Shown here piece after piece: positions 6,858 to 13,315 of a DNA stretch of 13,315 nt; position 1 is the first letter of the stretch; each line of letters opens with the position of its first letter. Source of the DNA: Butyrivibrio sp. UBA3740 (GTDB lineage: Bacteria; Bacillota; Clostridia; Lachnospirales; Lachnospiraceae); the NCBI GenBank assembly GCA_002372465.1, contig DFGW01000051.1:1-13315 (forward strand). Direction: 5' to 3'. The notes under the pieces are model-generated. The model saw only the letters and a list, made by a program, of their open reading frames with translations, searched no databases and was not told where the DNA came from. The translations under genes were made by a program, and so were the position numbers.

Positions 6858-8474
6858 TTATACAATCTTGGCCTGTTCTTTATTGAATTCAGGAATCCTT
6901 GGCTGTACGCTTTCACCCCTTATCTCAATAAGTGGAGAAGCCTTACCTTCTATATAGTCTCTTGTGATGGTCACACGTCCGATGTTCTCATCCTTTGGAA
7001 TCTCATACATTATATCCAGCATGAACTCCTCTATGATAGCACGCAGAGCTCTGGCTCCCGTCTCTTTTTCCAGGGCCTTTTCAGCAATGGCTTCAAGAGC
7101 TGTGTCGTCAAACTGAAGATCAACTTCATCCAGGGCAAGGAGCTTCTGGTACTGTTTAAGAATGGCATTCTTGGGTTCCTTCAGGATCTGTATCAGCATC
7201 TCTTTTGTCAGAGCCTGGAGTGTGCAGATGATGGGAAGACGCCCAAGGAACTCAGGGATCATGCCAAACTTCTTAAGGTCCTCTATGGTGACATTGGTAA
7301 GAAGGTTTGGATCATCCTCGTACTTGTCCTTTAGGTCAGCATCAAAACCAATGGAGGTCTGCTTGTTGAGCCTCTGGGTGATGATCTCCTCAAGGTCAGG
7401 GAAAGCGCCTCCACAGATAAAGAGAATATTCCTGGTGTTAACTGTCACCATGGGAACCATGGCGTTCTTGCTGCCGGCGCCAACAGGTACTTCAACGTTG
7501 GAGCCCTCAAGGAGCTTAAGCATTCCCTGCTGAACAGACTCGCCACTTACATCTCTTGAAGTGGTGTTCTTTTTCTTGGCAATCTTGTCTATCTCATCTA
7601 TGAAAATGATTCCGTGCTCAGTCTTTTCCACATCATTTCCGGCTGCTGCCAGGAGCTTGCTTACCACGCTCTCGATATCGTCGCCTATGTATCCGGCTTC
7701 AGTAAGGGATGTAGCATCAGCAATGGCAAGAGGCACATCAAGGAGCTTGGCCAGGGTCTTTACCAGGTAAGTCTTTCCGCTTCCTGTGGGTCCTAGTAAA
7801 AGAATATTGGACTTCTCGATCTCGATCTCATCCATGGTGTCCGTTGCCACCCTCTTGTAGTGGTTATAAACAGCAACAGACATTACTTTCTTGGCCTGGT
7901 CCTGTCCGATAACATAGTCATCCAGCTTTTCCTTGATCTTGTGAGGTGCCGGGATATTCTTTATATCAAAAGCAGGCTTTGCGCCCTTCTCACTCTTTTT
8001 CTTGACCTTCTGGGAGTTGGGGATTCCGCCTCCGATGACGTTATCCTTGTTGTCACCCATGCCAAAGAATCCAAAATTAGGAAAGCTCCCGGTGTGCTTG
8101 TTCAGCTCATTCATAAGGGTTGGATTGTTGAGCATATTCTGATAGTCGAACTGGCTGACAGCATCCATTGTTCTGTGCATGCAGTCGTCGCAGATGCAGA
8201 TGTTGTTTGGCAGATGGAACATCTTGCCGGCCTTGCTCTCCGGCCTTCTGCACACAAAGCATACATCCTCAAACTGAGGCTGCTCGCTGTCATTACCGGT
8301 CCCGGAAGCTGTGTTGTCATCTGACTTATTCTCGCTCACATCAGCAGCATCTTCACTTCCTGTATCAGAAGCGCCGCTGTTTTGGCTTTCACGGGTTCCG
8401 TCGTTTTCAATATCTACTTTCTCATCATCAGTGACTTCTCTGAAATCGAAGTCATCGTTATTGTTATTTGTCAT
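6858..8474 (-). CDS. ClpX-family AAA+ unfoldase, divergent paralogue with acidic N-terminal extension
   Basis: This 538-residue protein compares with about 420 for usual ClpX. An acidic, Asn/Asp/Ser-rich, probably disordered extension (1-68) precedes a four-Cys zinc domain (C72, C75, C95, C98). A long linker (about 99-175) leads to the AAA+ module: GPTGSGKT Walker A (228-235), GYIG pore loop (261-264), FIDEID Walker B (291-296), and sensor-2 Arg475 in GARAL. The ClpP-docking IGF loop is intact (375-377). The second pore loop, RKH in E. coli, is Ser-Lys-Asn at 335-337, in exact register with the following ILFICGGAF. It should unfold substrates for ClpP, with altered substrate choice (inference). 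ATG 8474 is chosen over an in-frame GTG at 8504, because the promoter at 8519-8547 would leave that GTG almost leaderless, whereas GTGGAG lies just before 8474. No clpP or lon neighbour is present, suggesting this is not the main clpX (inference). Confidence 0.9.
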   Translation of the reverse strand: MTNNNNDDFDFREVTDDEKVDIENDGTRESQNSGASDTGSEDAADVSENKSDDNTASGTGNDSEQPQFEDVCFVCRRPESKAGKMFHLPNNICICDDCMHRTMDAVSQFDYQNMLNNPTLMNELNKHTGSFPNFGFFGMGDNKDNVIGGGIPNSQKVKKKSEKGAKPAFDIKNIPAPHKIKEKLDDYVIGQDQAKKVMSVAVYNHYKRVATDTMDEIEIEKSNILLLGPTGSGKTYLVKTLAKLLDVPLAIADATSLTEAGYIGDDIESVVSKLLAAAGNDVEKTEHGIIFIDEIDKIAKKKNTTSRDVSGESVQQGMLKLLEGSNVEVPVGAGSKNAMVPMVTVNTRNILFICGGAFPDLEEIITQRLNKQTSIGFDADLKDKYEDDPNLLTNVTIEDLKKFGMIPEFLGRLPIICTLQALTKEMLIQILKEPKNAILKQYQKLLALDEVDLQFDDTALEAIAEKALEKETGARALRAIIEEFMLDIMYEIPKDENIGRVTITRDYIEGKASPLIEIRGESVQPRIPEFNKEQAKIV

Positions 8475-8518
8475 ATTCTCCACTCTTTCTAATGTTGTTT
8501 CCACACCACTTGGAGATA

Positions 8519-8547
8519 ATTATATGCAATCATTAGATTGTATACAA
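8519..8547 (-). promoter_or_regulatory. Sigma-A promoter for the ClpX-like gene, with palindrome over the -35
   Basis: On the minus strand TTGTAT (8542-8547), a 17-base spacer and a perfect TATAAT (8519-8524) form a strong promoter starting near 8512, about 38 bases before the ATG at 8474. A perfect 10-base palindrome, TTGTATACAA (8538-8547), covers the -35 and could be a repressor site. The gene can therefore be expressed independently of the upstream 851-codon gene. Confidence 0.7.
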
Positions 8548-8570
8548 GTTAATTTTCTATAAACTCACTG

Positions 8571-11126
8571 TCATCTCTTTATATATGTAATGAAATGATT
8601 ACCATTCTCGGTAAAAAGCTTGTCGGAATCATTCATTCCGTACTTATAGACCTGCCCTGTGACAGGATTCATCAAAACAGTGTTAAGGTCATTAAAGCCG
8701 ATTACCAGCATTGCCTGTCCGTCGTTAAGAAGCGCCAGCACCGGGATGTCCTGATTAATGTAGTACAGCATGGATGACAAAGGACATCCATCCAGCTCAA
8801 GCACCCGATAATCCGGAAGAGATCTCTCCAAAATGCTGACAACACTGTCACCACCTGATAAAAGCTCCTCAACATTCTGGCTCACCCCTTCAAACCTGAG
8901 GATCAGGTCAAGACAAACAGCCACGGAATCAGTTGTGGTCATATCCTCGTAGCTCTCAGCCGTCCTTGTTATGGACATGATCTGATTGGACTTAAGGAGA
9001 TTTCCTTTAAACCACACATAATCGTTGTCATCACCCACAACAACTCCGGGAGCATTCCAGGCAAGACTCACAGCATCTGCCGGGTCTGTGAATATCCCCT
9101 CTATTCCACCAAGGCCGTAAACATAATAAAATGGCTTTTCCTCTACATCCCTCTCAAGTTCAGGAGCCACATTCCTGCTGCCCTCAAAGATAGTCTGGTT
9201 AGGTGTCATGACGCGAAGCTGCTTGGACTTGATGTCATTCTTAGTTGTGATCTGTACAATCTTTTCAAAAGTATCAACGGAAACCACCGAAAGAGTATTG
9301 CTTCCGGTCTCTTCCTTCAAGGTGCTCATGATCTGGTCATCATAGGTGGAGATATAGGAATCTCCCTCCTCATTCTTGGTGAGCCTGGTGAGTTTGATCT
9401 GATTCCCCACAATATTTACGCCGGTAACATAGATTCCATCGGGATGATAGTTCTCAAGCACGTTCCCATCCTGGTCCTCGATCTTGATGTTGTACATGGC
9501 ATAAATCGGATTCCCCATGGTATCAACACCAATATCAGATCCGTGGCAAAGGCCGTAAACAAGGTCCTCTCCCATAAAACCAAGGAGAATGATATAGTCC
9601 CCTACCTCGGCTTCAATAGAAGATTCAAGTCTTGTATTCAGATTCATCAGGTTAAGGCTCTTTAGATCATTCTGCCAGGCAATGGTGCTCTCGGACTTGG
9701 AGATCTTGTACTGTCCTGCTCCAATGTTGTCCACCACTGAGCTTGCTGTCCTGGCAGCCAGGTCAATGGCATAGATGTCCTGATCCAGCATTGCGTAAAA
9801 GATATCTGAACTGCTTATATAGGCTATCGATCCCACATAGTTGCAAAGGATCTGGGCAGACTGGGTGCTCTCCACAAAGGCCTGCTCCTCCACTGCATTT
9901 ATAGCCGAATTATATTCATAGACTGCGATTCCGACCGTTCCCTCATGGATTCCGCGGTTCATGTAGCCCGCCACAGCAAACTTCACATTCCCCGCCTCGT
10001 CCACATTGAGGATCTTGATGGAATGATCATCCCATCTGGTCCTTGGGTCGTCGTTGTCGGTATCATAGAATCCAAAGAGATATGCCAGCTTATTCTCTGA
10101 GTTGTTAAACATATAGAGCCTGTTCTCGCTGACAAAGGCAAAGGCTGAGCCACCGCTGCTCTCCACCAGCTGAAGGTCCGGAGATGAAATGTTAAGTCCG
10201 ATGGTGTTAGTACCCACGGCATAAGAAGATGAGTCAAAGAGATAGTTCATGGTCCTGTCATAGTTCAGAAGGTATATCCTGTCTGTGGTGTACCTTACCC
10301 TGAAGTCCTCTATGACGTTGTATATCCTGCTTACAGTTCCGTCCTTAACCGTGACACGGTACTTAAGCTCATAGCTTCCGGTCTGGGAGTGAAGGTCCGT
10401 AACATAAACCTCCGGCTCAGTATGCTTAGTGACATTAAGGTCTCCCCAGGTCACCTGACTGAAGGAGCTGTGAATATTTACCTTGTTAAATGTAGTGTTG
10501 TCACCCTCTGAGTTTGATTCCAGATACTTGGAGTATTCCTGGGCGGCAGTCTTGCTGAAGGTCGCCTCAGAAAAGCCCTTTACAAATTCCAGCTCTTCAT
10601 CGATATGGTATCTGCTGTCGCTCTCTGTCCACACAAATCTGGTGTAGAACCTGGTCCTGCCCAGATCGGTATCCATGAGCATAACCAGCATGTATTCCTT
10701 GTCGGAGGTTATAAGGTCTTTTACCTGAAAAGAGCCTTCGATAAAATCTGCGTTTTCTTTGTAATCAGTCAGGTCTGTGCTCTCCACAAGGCTCTTTCCG
10801 TCGATGCTCCTGACCTCAAAAGCCAGGTTATAGGCCTTCTCTCCGTAGGTGTTGATCTTATAGTTCACCACCCTGTCTGCGCCAAGGGGCATGATAGTTC
10901 CGCGGTAGTAACTAAGATCCAGCTCCTTGGTGTAGCCGTGAAGCGGGTTTATCTCATTGTCTCCGGACACAAGGCTCACCATAGGCAGCGTTGCCTTGGA
11001 CATGGGCGCTGACATGTCCGCATTGTCTCCGTTGGAGAATTTGCTGACGATGAGTATCCCTATGACAAGCACCACCAGGAAGTATGCAGTTTTAATTATT
11101 GTTAGTCTAATTGGGTGTTCTCGCAT
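8571..11126 (-). CDS. Large membrane-anchored protein: probable beta-propeller plus degenerate C39-like peptidase domain
   Basis: This 851-residue protein has a short basic cytoplasmic end, one membrane segment (about 11-28) and a large outside portion. Residues about 45-270 are beta-rich and resemble no family I can name. About 280-640 shows repeating hydrophobic strand pairs (for example RIYLLNYD, RLYMFNN, DIFYAMLDQDIYAIDL, YIILLGFMGEDLVYGL) typical of a WD40/PD40-like beta-propeller. The last 120 residues (about 732-851) resemble C39/papain-fold peptidases: VCLDLILRFEG has the candidate Cys738 and PVLALLNDGQAMLVIGFND matches the His strand, but the His position is Gln804 and the third position is Asn820. 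It is therefore probably inactive and may bind peptide or wall ligands. No Shine-Dalgarno is seen at ATG 11126. It lies 96 bases upstream of the ClpX-like gene, which has its own promoter. The domain calls are by eye. Confidence 0.85.
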   Translation of the reverse strand: MREHPIRLTIIKTAYFLVVLVIGILIVSKFSNGDNADMSAPMSKATLPMVSLVSGDNEINPLHGYTKELDLSYYRGTIMPLGADRVVNYKINTYGEKAYNLAFEVRSIDGKSLVESTDLTDYKENADFIEGSFQVKDLITSDKEYMLVMLMDTDLGRTRFYTRFVWTESDSRYHIDEELEFVKGFSEATFSKTAAQEYSKYLESNSEGDNTTFNKVNIHSSFSQVTWGDLNVTKHTEPEVYVTDLHSQTGSYELKYRVTVKDGTVSRIYNVIEDFRVRYTTDRIYLLNYDRTMNYLFDSSSYAVGTNTIGLNISSPDLQLVESSGGSAFAFVSENRLYMFNNSENKLAYLFGFYDTDNDDPRTRWDDHSIKILNVDEAGNVKFAVAGYMNRGIHEGTVGIAVYEYNSAINAVEEQAFVESTQSAQILCNYVGSIAYISSSDIFYAMLDQDIYAIDLAARTASSVVDNIGAGQYKISKSESTIAWQNDLKSLNLMNLNTRLESSIEAEVGDYIILLGFMGEDLVYGLCHGSDIGVDTMGNPIYAMYNIKIEDQDGNVLENYHPDGIYVTGVNIVGNQIKLTRLTKNEEGDSYISTYDDQIMSTLKEETGSNTLSVVSVDTFEKIVQITTKNDIKSKQLRVMTPNQTIFEGSRNVAPELERDVEEKPFYYVYGLGGIEGIFTDPADAVSLAWNAPGVVVGDDNDYVWFKGNLLKSNQIMSITRTAESYEDMTTTDSVAVCLDLILRFEGVSQNVEELLSGGDSVVSILERSLPDYRVLELDGCPLSSMLYYINQDIPVLALLNDGQAMLVIGFNDLNTVLMNPVTGQVYKYGMNDSDKLFTENGNHFITYIKR

Positions 11127-11128
11127 AA

Positions 11129-11157
11129 TTGACTTTCAATTTTAGTAAGAGTATTAT
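11129..11157 (+). promoter_or_regulatory. Strong sigma-A promoter abutting the DUF402 start codon
   Basis: TTGACT (11129-11134), a 17-base spacer and TATTAT (11152-11157) make a near-consensus promoter. The ATG begins 6 bases after the -10, so transcription should start at or next to the A of the ATG, giving a leaderless message. The -35 also overlaps the translation start region of the divergent 851-codon gene. Confidence 0.7.
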
Positions 11158-11168
11158 CTTTGTATGAA
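11139..11168 (-). promoter_or_regulatory. Possible promoter for the 851-codon gene, overlapping the DUF402 promoter
   Basis: On the minus strand TTCATA (11163-11168) and TAAAAT (11139-11144) are 18 bases apart. The start would fall near 11132, about 6 bases before the ATG at 11126. It overlaps the opposing promoter at 11129-11157, so the two could not be occupied at once. The -35 matches four of six consensus positions. Confidence 0.4.
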
Positions 11169-11652
11169 TAATTTGACGCTATTTCGAAAGCGCTTCATCC
11201 CTGATGAATGCGTCGAACTAAAGGATGATATCATTCTAAAGCAAACCGATTCCATGGTTGTGACCAAATGGCATGTGATCAAGGAACGGCGCGATTTTTC
11301 TGACGGTTATTCCTGCTTTTATCTGGACAGAGGCTACAGGATCAGCAAGTTCTTAAAAAGAGACGGTTCACTCCTTTTTTGGTACTTCGACGTTGTAGAT
11401 TATGATATGGACAAGGAGCAAAATGCCCTTCATATCATAGACCTTCTGGCTGATGTAGTGGTTTATCCCTCAGGCAAGATCCGTGTCGTAGACCTGGATG
11501 AGCTGTCCGAGGCCTTTGAAAAGCGACTGATTGACGAGGCTCTTCTTAAAAAGAGCCTGCTCTCCCTGAACAGGCTCCTTAATGAAATCTATACAGATGG
11601 TATAGAGCCTCTTTCGGCCCCTATCGAAGAGCTTATAAAAGCCGGGCTTTGA
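11164..11652 (+). CDS. DUF402-domain protein (possible nucleotide phosphatase / RNase-related fold)
   Basis: This 162-residue cytoplasmic protein has the DUF402 core: FWYFDVVDYDMD (72-83), IDLLADVVVYPSGK (92-105) and VVDLDEL (108-114), followed by a helical tail. The acidic residues D76, D79, D93, D97, D110 and D112 sit where family members bind divalent metal. Characterised DUF402 proteins include nucleoside di/triphosphatases of the Ntdp type, FomD and FAU-1-like RNA-binding proteins, so a phosphohydrolase acting on a nucleotide is plausible but the substrate is unknown. ATG 11164 lies 6 bases behind a strong promoter, implying a leaderless mRNA. No better start is visible downstream. It is monocistronic and its stop codon abuts that of the converging wall hydrolase. 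Confidence 0.85.
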   Translation: MNNLTLFRKRFIPDECVELKDDIILKQTDSMVVTKWHVIKERRDFSDGYSCFYLDRGYRISKFLKRDGSLLFWYFDVVDYDMDKEQNALHIIDLLADVVVYPSGKIRVVDLDELSEAFEKRLIDEALLKKSLLSLNRLLNEIYTDGIEPLSAPIEELIKAGL

Positions 11653-12846
11653 TCAGTAGAATACATGTCCTCCGATGTTGATGCCTGAAAGGCCGGGCAC
11701 CGGAGTTCTGAAATATACACAGTTTCCTACATTAGAATAGCCTTTCATTGCTTCATCGGCAGCCTGGTAACAGGCTGCTGATGCTTTATCATTGGCAAGG
11801 GCTATGGCAAGTCTTCCGCTGGCTACCGGCGAAAACTGCTTGCTCTGATAAATAACTCCCACCACTGTATCCGGATAAACCGAACTAAGCACTCTGTTTA
11901 TTACAACAGCGCCTACGGCTACTTTGCCCTCATAGGGCTCTGAACCCGCCTCGCAGTATATAAGGTTTGCCAAAAGAGCTCTGTCCCCCGGAGCAAAGGT
12001 CACTTCTGAGATGTTCCTCCAGGTGGAATTCTTGGCAAGCTTTGAGAGCCTTATCTCCTCAGCAAGCTTGGCTTCAAGCTTCTTGATATCTGCTTCCTGG
12101 GCTTTGATCTGATCCTCCAGGGCCTGGGCCTTGGACTCCGCATCAGAGATGTCATTGGCATACTGTTTGATGGAGCCGGAGGTCTGATTAACAAGACTGG
12201 AAACTCTGCTCTGTTCAGCCTGCTGCTTTACCTCATATTCCTCCAACTGCTCTTTTTCCTGCTCAAGGGTAGCTTCCTTGGCTTCGATGAGCTGCCTGGT
12301 CTCAATATATTCGTTGAACATCTTCCTGTCATAGGCAGAGAGCTGTTCTATGTAATTGCTCTGATTAAGAAAATCTGCAAAGCTGTCGGATCCAAGGAAC
12401 ATTCCAAGGTATACATTGTTCTGTTTCTCATACATGAACTGGATCCTTTTCTTCATAGAGGCGTATTGCTCTTCCTCCCGCTGTCTGGCAGCCTCCAGCT
12501 CCATCTGAGTATTCTCTATCTCGGTTTCCTTGTTGTCTATCTGTTCCTCAAGGGCTTCCAGATTATTGCTCACTTCTTCAAGCTGACTGTTTAGGTTGTT
12601 GAGCTGTCCCTGGAGGGAGGACTTCTCCTCGTTCATCTCCGCAATGTCGTCCTTGGTATCCTCAAGTTCGCTCTGGGACTGCTCCTTTGCCTTCTTGGCA
12701 TTCTCAAGCTGCTGCTTGGTGGTCTCAGTTGCCAGAGCCCTTACCGGAACCAAGGCAAATGCCACGATCACTGCACACAAAAGGCAAGTCGCCCTGTAAA
12801 GCAGCTTATGTATTAAGTTGTTGCCCCTATCCCCTCTCGTATTCAT
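11653..12846 (-). CDS. Secreted cell-wall hydrolase: PcsB/CwlO-like coiled coil with SleB/CwlJ-type catalytic domain
   Basis: This 397-residue protein has a signal peptide (basic 1-18, hydrophobic 19-35, likely cut after ALA at 39). A long coiled coil (about 42-270) is interrupted by the block KKRIQFMYEKQNNVYLGMF and SDSFADFLNQSNYI (132-166), which resembles the hinge of PcsB/CwlO-type proteins. The C-terminal Hydrolase_2 domain (about 285-397) starts LANLIYCEAGSEPYEGKVAVGAV; Glu299 matches the catalytic Glu of SleB-type lytic enzymes, and it ends with NCVYFRTPVPG and GGHVFY. PcsB and CwlO are controlled by FtsEX at the membrane, so similar control is possible here but no ftsEX is in view. 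The start is 4 bases behind the dCMP deaminase stop with no Shine-Dalgarno, suggesting translational coupling. It is unlikely to be a plain spore-germination enzyme given the coiled coil. Confidence 0.9.
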   Translation of the reverse strand: MNTRGDRGNNLIHKLLYRATCLLCAVIVAFALVPVRALATETTKQQLENAKKAKEQSQSELEDTKDDIAEMNEEKSSLQGQLNNLNSQLEEVSNNLEALEEQIDNKETEIENTQMELEAARQREEEQYASMKKRIQFMYEKQNNVYLGMFLGSDSFADFLNQSNYIEQLSAYDRKMFNEYIETRQLIEAKEATLEQEKEQLEEYEVKQQAEQSRVSSLVNQTSGSIKQYANDISDAESKAQALEDQIKAQEADIKKLEAKLAEEIRLSKLAKNSTWRNISEVTFAPGDRALLANLIYCEAGSEPYEGKVAVGAVVINRVLSSVYPDTVVGVIYQSKQFSPVASGRLAIALANDKASAACYQAADEAMKGYSNVGNCVYFRTPVPGLSGINIGGHVFY

Positions 12847-12850
12847 AGGA

Positions 12851-13315
12851 TCAAATAGTTATCTTGATATTCCTTCCGCTTCGCTGATATTGATAATACC
12901 TTACTCCGGCTGCATCGAACATCTTCTTGGATGCCCGTGTAGAAGGAGTTGCACTGTATTTATCATCGTCATAGACCACAGTCCTTATGCCTGCCTGGAT
13001 TATGGCCTTTGCACATTCATTGCACGGGAAAAGAGATACATATATCTTGGCGCCAACCAGATTACCGCCGCGGTAGTTGAGGATGGCATTAAGCTCGCTG
13101 TGGGTCACAAAGGGATACTTGGTACCAAGCTCGTCATCGCCCTCTCTCTCCCAGGGAAATTCCTCATCAGAGCAGCCCTTGGGAAAACCATTATATCCCA
13201 TGGAAAGAATATTGTTGTCCTCACTTACGATACAGCTTCCAACCTGGGTATTGGGGTCCTTTGAGCGCATTGCTGCAAGCTTTGCAACCCCCATGAAATA
13301 TTCATCCCAGGAAAT
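12851..13315 (-). CDS. dCMP deaminase (runs off right edge)
   Basis: 154 residues are visible. The frame is open to the edge, where ISWDEYF precedes the first internal Met (13294), so the true start lies outside. It converts dCMP to dUMP for thymidylate synthesis in the cytoplasm. Counting from the Met at 13294, the zinc site is His65/Glu67 in THSELNAIL and Cys91/Cys94 in LFPCNECAK, with Glu67 as proton shuttle. SKDPNTQVGSCIV (11-23) and GYNGFPKGCSD (33-43) are family landmarks. The pattern, including SLFPCNECAKAIIQAGI and DDKY, is notably closer to human DCTD than to the shorter ComEB style. The stop is 4 bases before the wall hydrolase ATG, so they are probably one transcript. A cytidine deaminase is excluded by the long insert between the two zinc motifs. 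Confidence 0.93.
   Translation of the reverse strand: MSWDEYFMGVAKLAAMRSKDPNTQVGSCIVSEDNNILSMGYNGFPKGCSDEEFPWEREGDDELGTKYPFVTHSELNAILNYRGGNLVGAKIYVSLFPCNECAKAIIQAGIRTVVYDDDKYSATPSTRASKKMFDAAGVRYYQYQRSGRNIKITI

Noticed and set aside
6822..7334. 170-codon plus-strand frame opposite the end of the ClpX-like gene
   Set aside because: It overlaps the conserved AAA+ C-terminal part on the other strand and has no recognisable features of its own.
7860..8324. 154-codon plus-strand frame opposite the ClpX-like N-terminal region
   Set aside because: It is antisense to the zinc domain and linker, has no promoter or ribosome site, and has no recognisable domain.
1..13315. CRISPR arrays, tRNA/rRNA genes, insertion sequences, phage or anti-phage systems
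   Set aside because: No regularly spaced repeats, cloverleaf or CCA-ended segments, transposase or integrase motifs, terminal inverted repeats or known defence domains were seen on either strand.

Overview
The window looks like an ordinary chromosomal stretch from a Firmicute of the Clostridia, most likely Lachnospiraceae (Butyrivibrio, Lachnospira or a relative). This is inferred from protein resemblance (a DUF975 protein, a ClpX-like paralogue, a human-DCTD-like dCMP deaminase, small membrane proteins), from purine-rich Shine-Dalgarno sites and from sigma-A promoters. No tRNA, rRNA, CRISPR array, transposase or phage gene was seen, and coding density is high.

Layout. At 1-363 (minus) lies the N-terminus of Tex, running off the left edge. 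A 181-base divergent intergenic region carries one good sigma-A promoter facing each way. Rightwards runs an apparent four-gene operon (545-4222): a small membrane protein, a predicted HExxH zinc protein with two CxxC pairs, a DUF975 membrane protein, and a cytoplasmic family-2 glycoside hydrolase, closed by a strong hairpin terminator. Converging on it is a MATE exporter (4279-5646, minus). Divergent from that is a stand-alone carbamate kinase (5809-6747), which ends at a second bidirectional-looking terminator. Then come two minus-strand genes: a ClpX-family unfoldase with a long acidic N-terminal extension and an altered RKH loop (6858-8474), and upstream of it a large membrane-anchored protein that combines a probable beta-propeller with a C39-like domain lacking the catalytic histidine (8571-11126). 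A 37-base divergent gap with two overlapping promoters separates this from a DUF402 gene (11164-11652). That gene collides stop-to-stop with a secreted coiled-coil/SleB-type cell-wall hydrolase (11653-12846, minus). The hydrolase lies 4 bases behind a dCMP deaminase gene that runs off the right edge.

Themes. Housekeeping functions (Tex, dCMP deaminase, carbamate kinase) sit among envelope functions (wall hydrolase, DUF975, MATE, the large anchored protein). Several starts lack a visible Shine-Dalgarno: MATE, the 851-residue protein and DUF402 have promoters so close that leaders would be very short or absent, and the wall hydrolase appears translationally coupled. I found no clear multi-gene defence or mobile system. 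The best leads for something undescribed are the ClpX-like paralogue, the degenerate C39/propeller protein, and the HExxH/CxxC protein with its operon.
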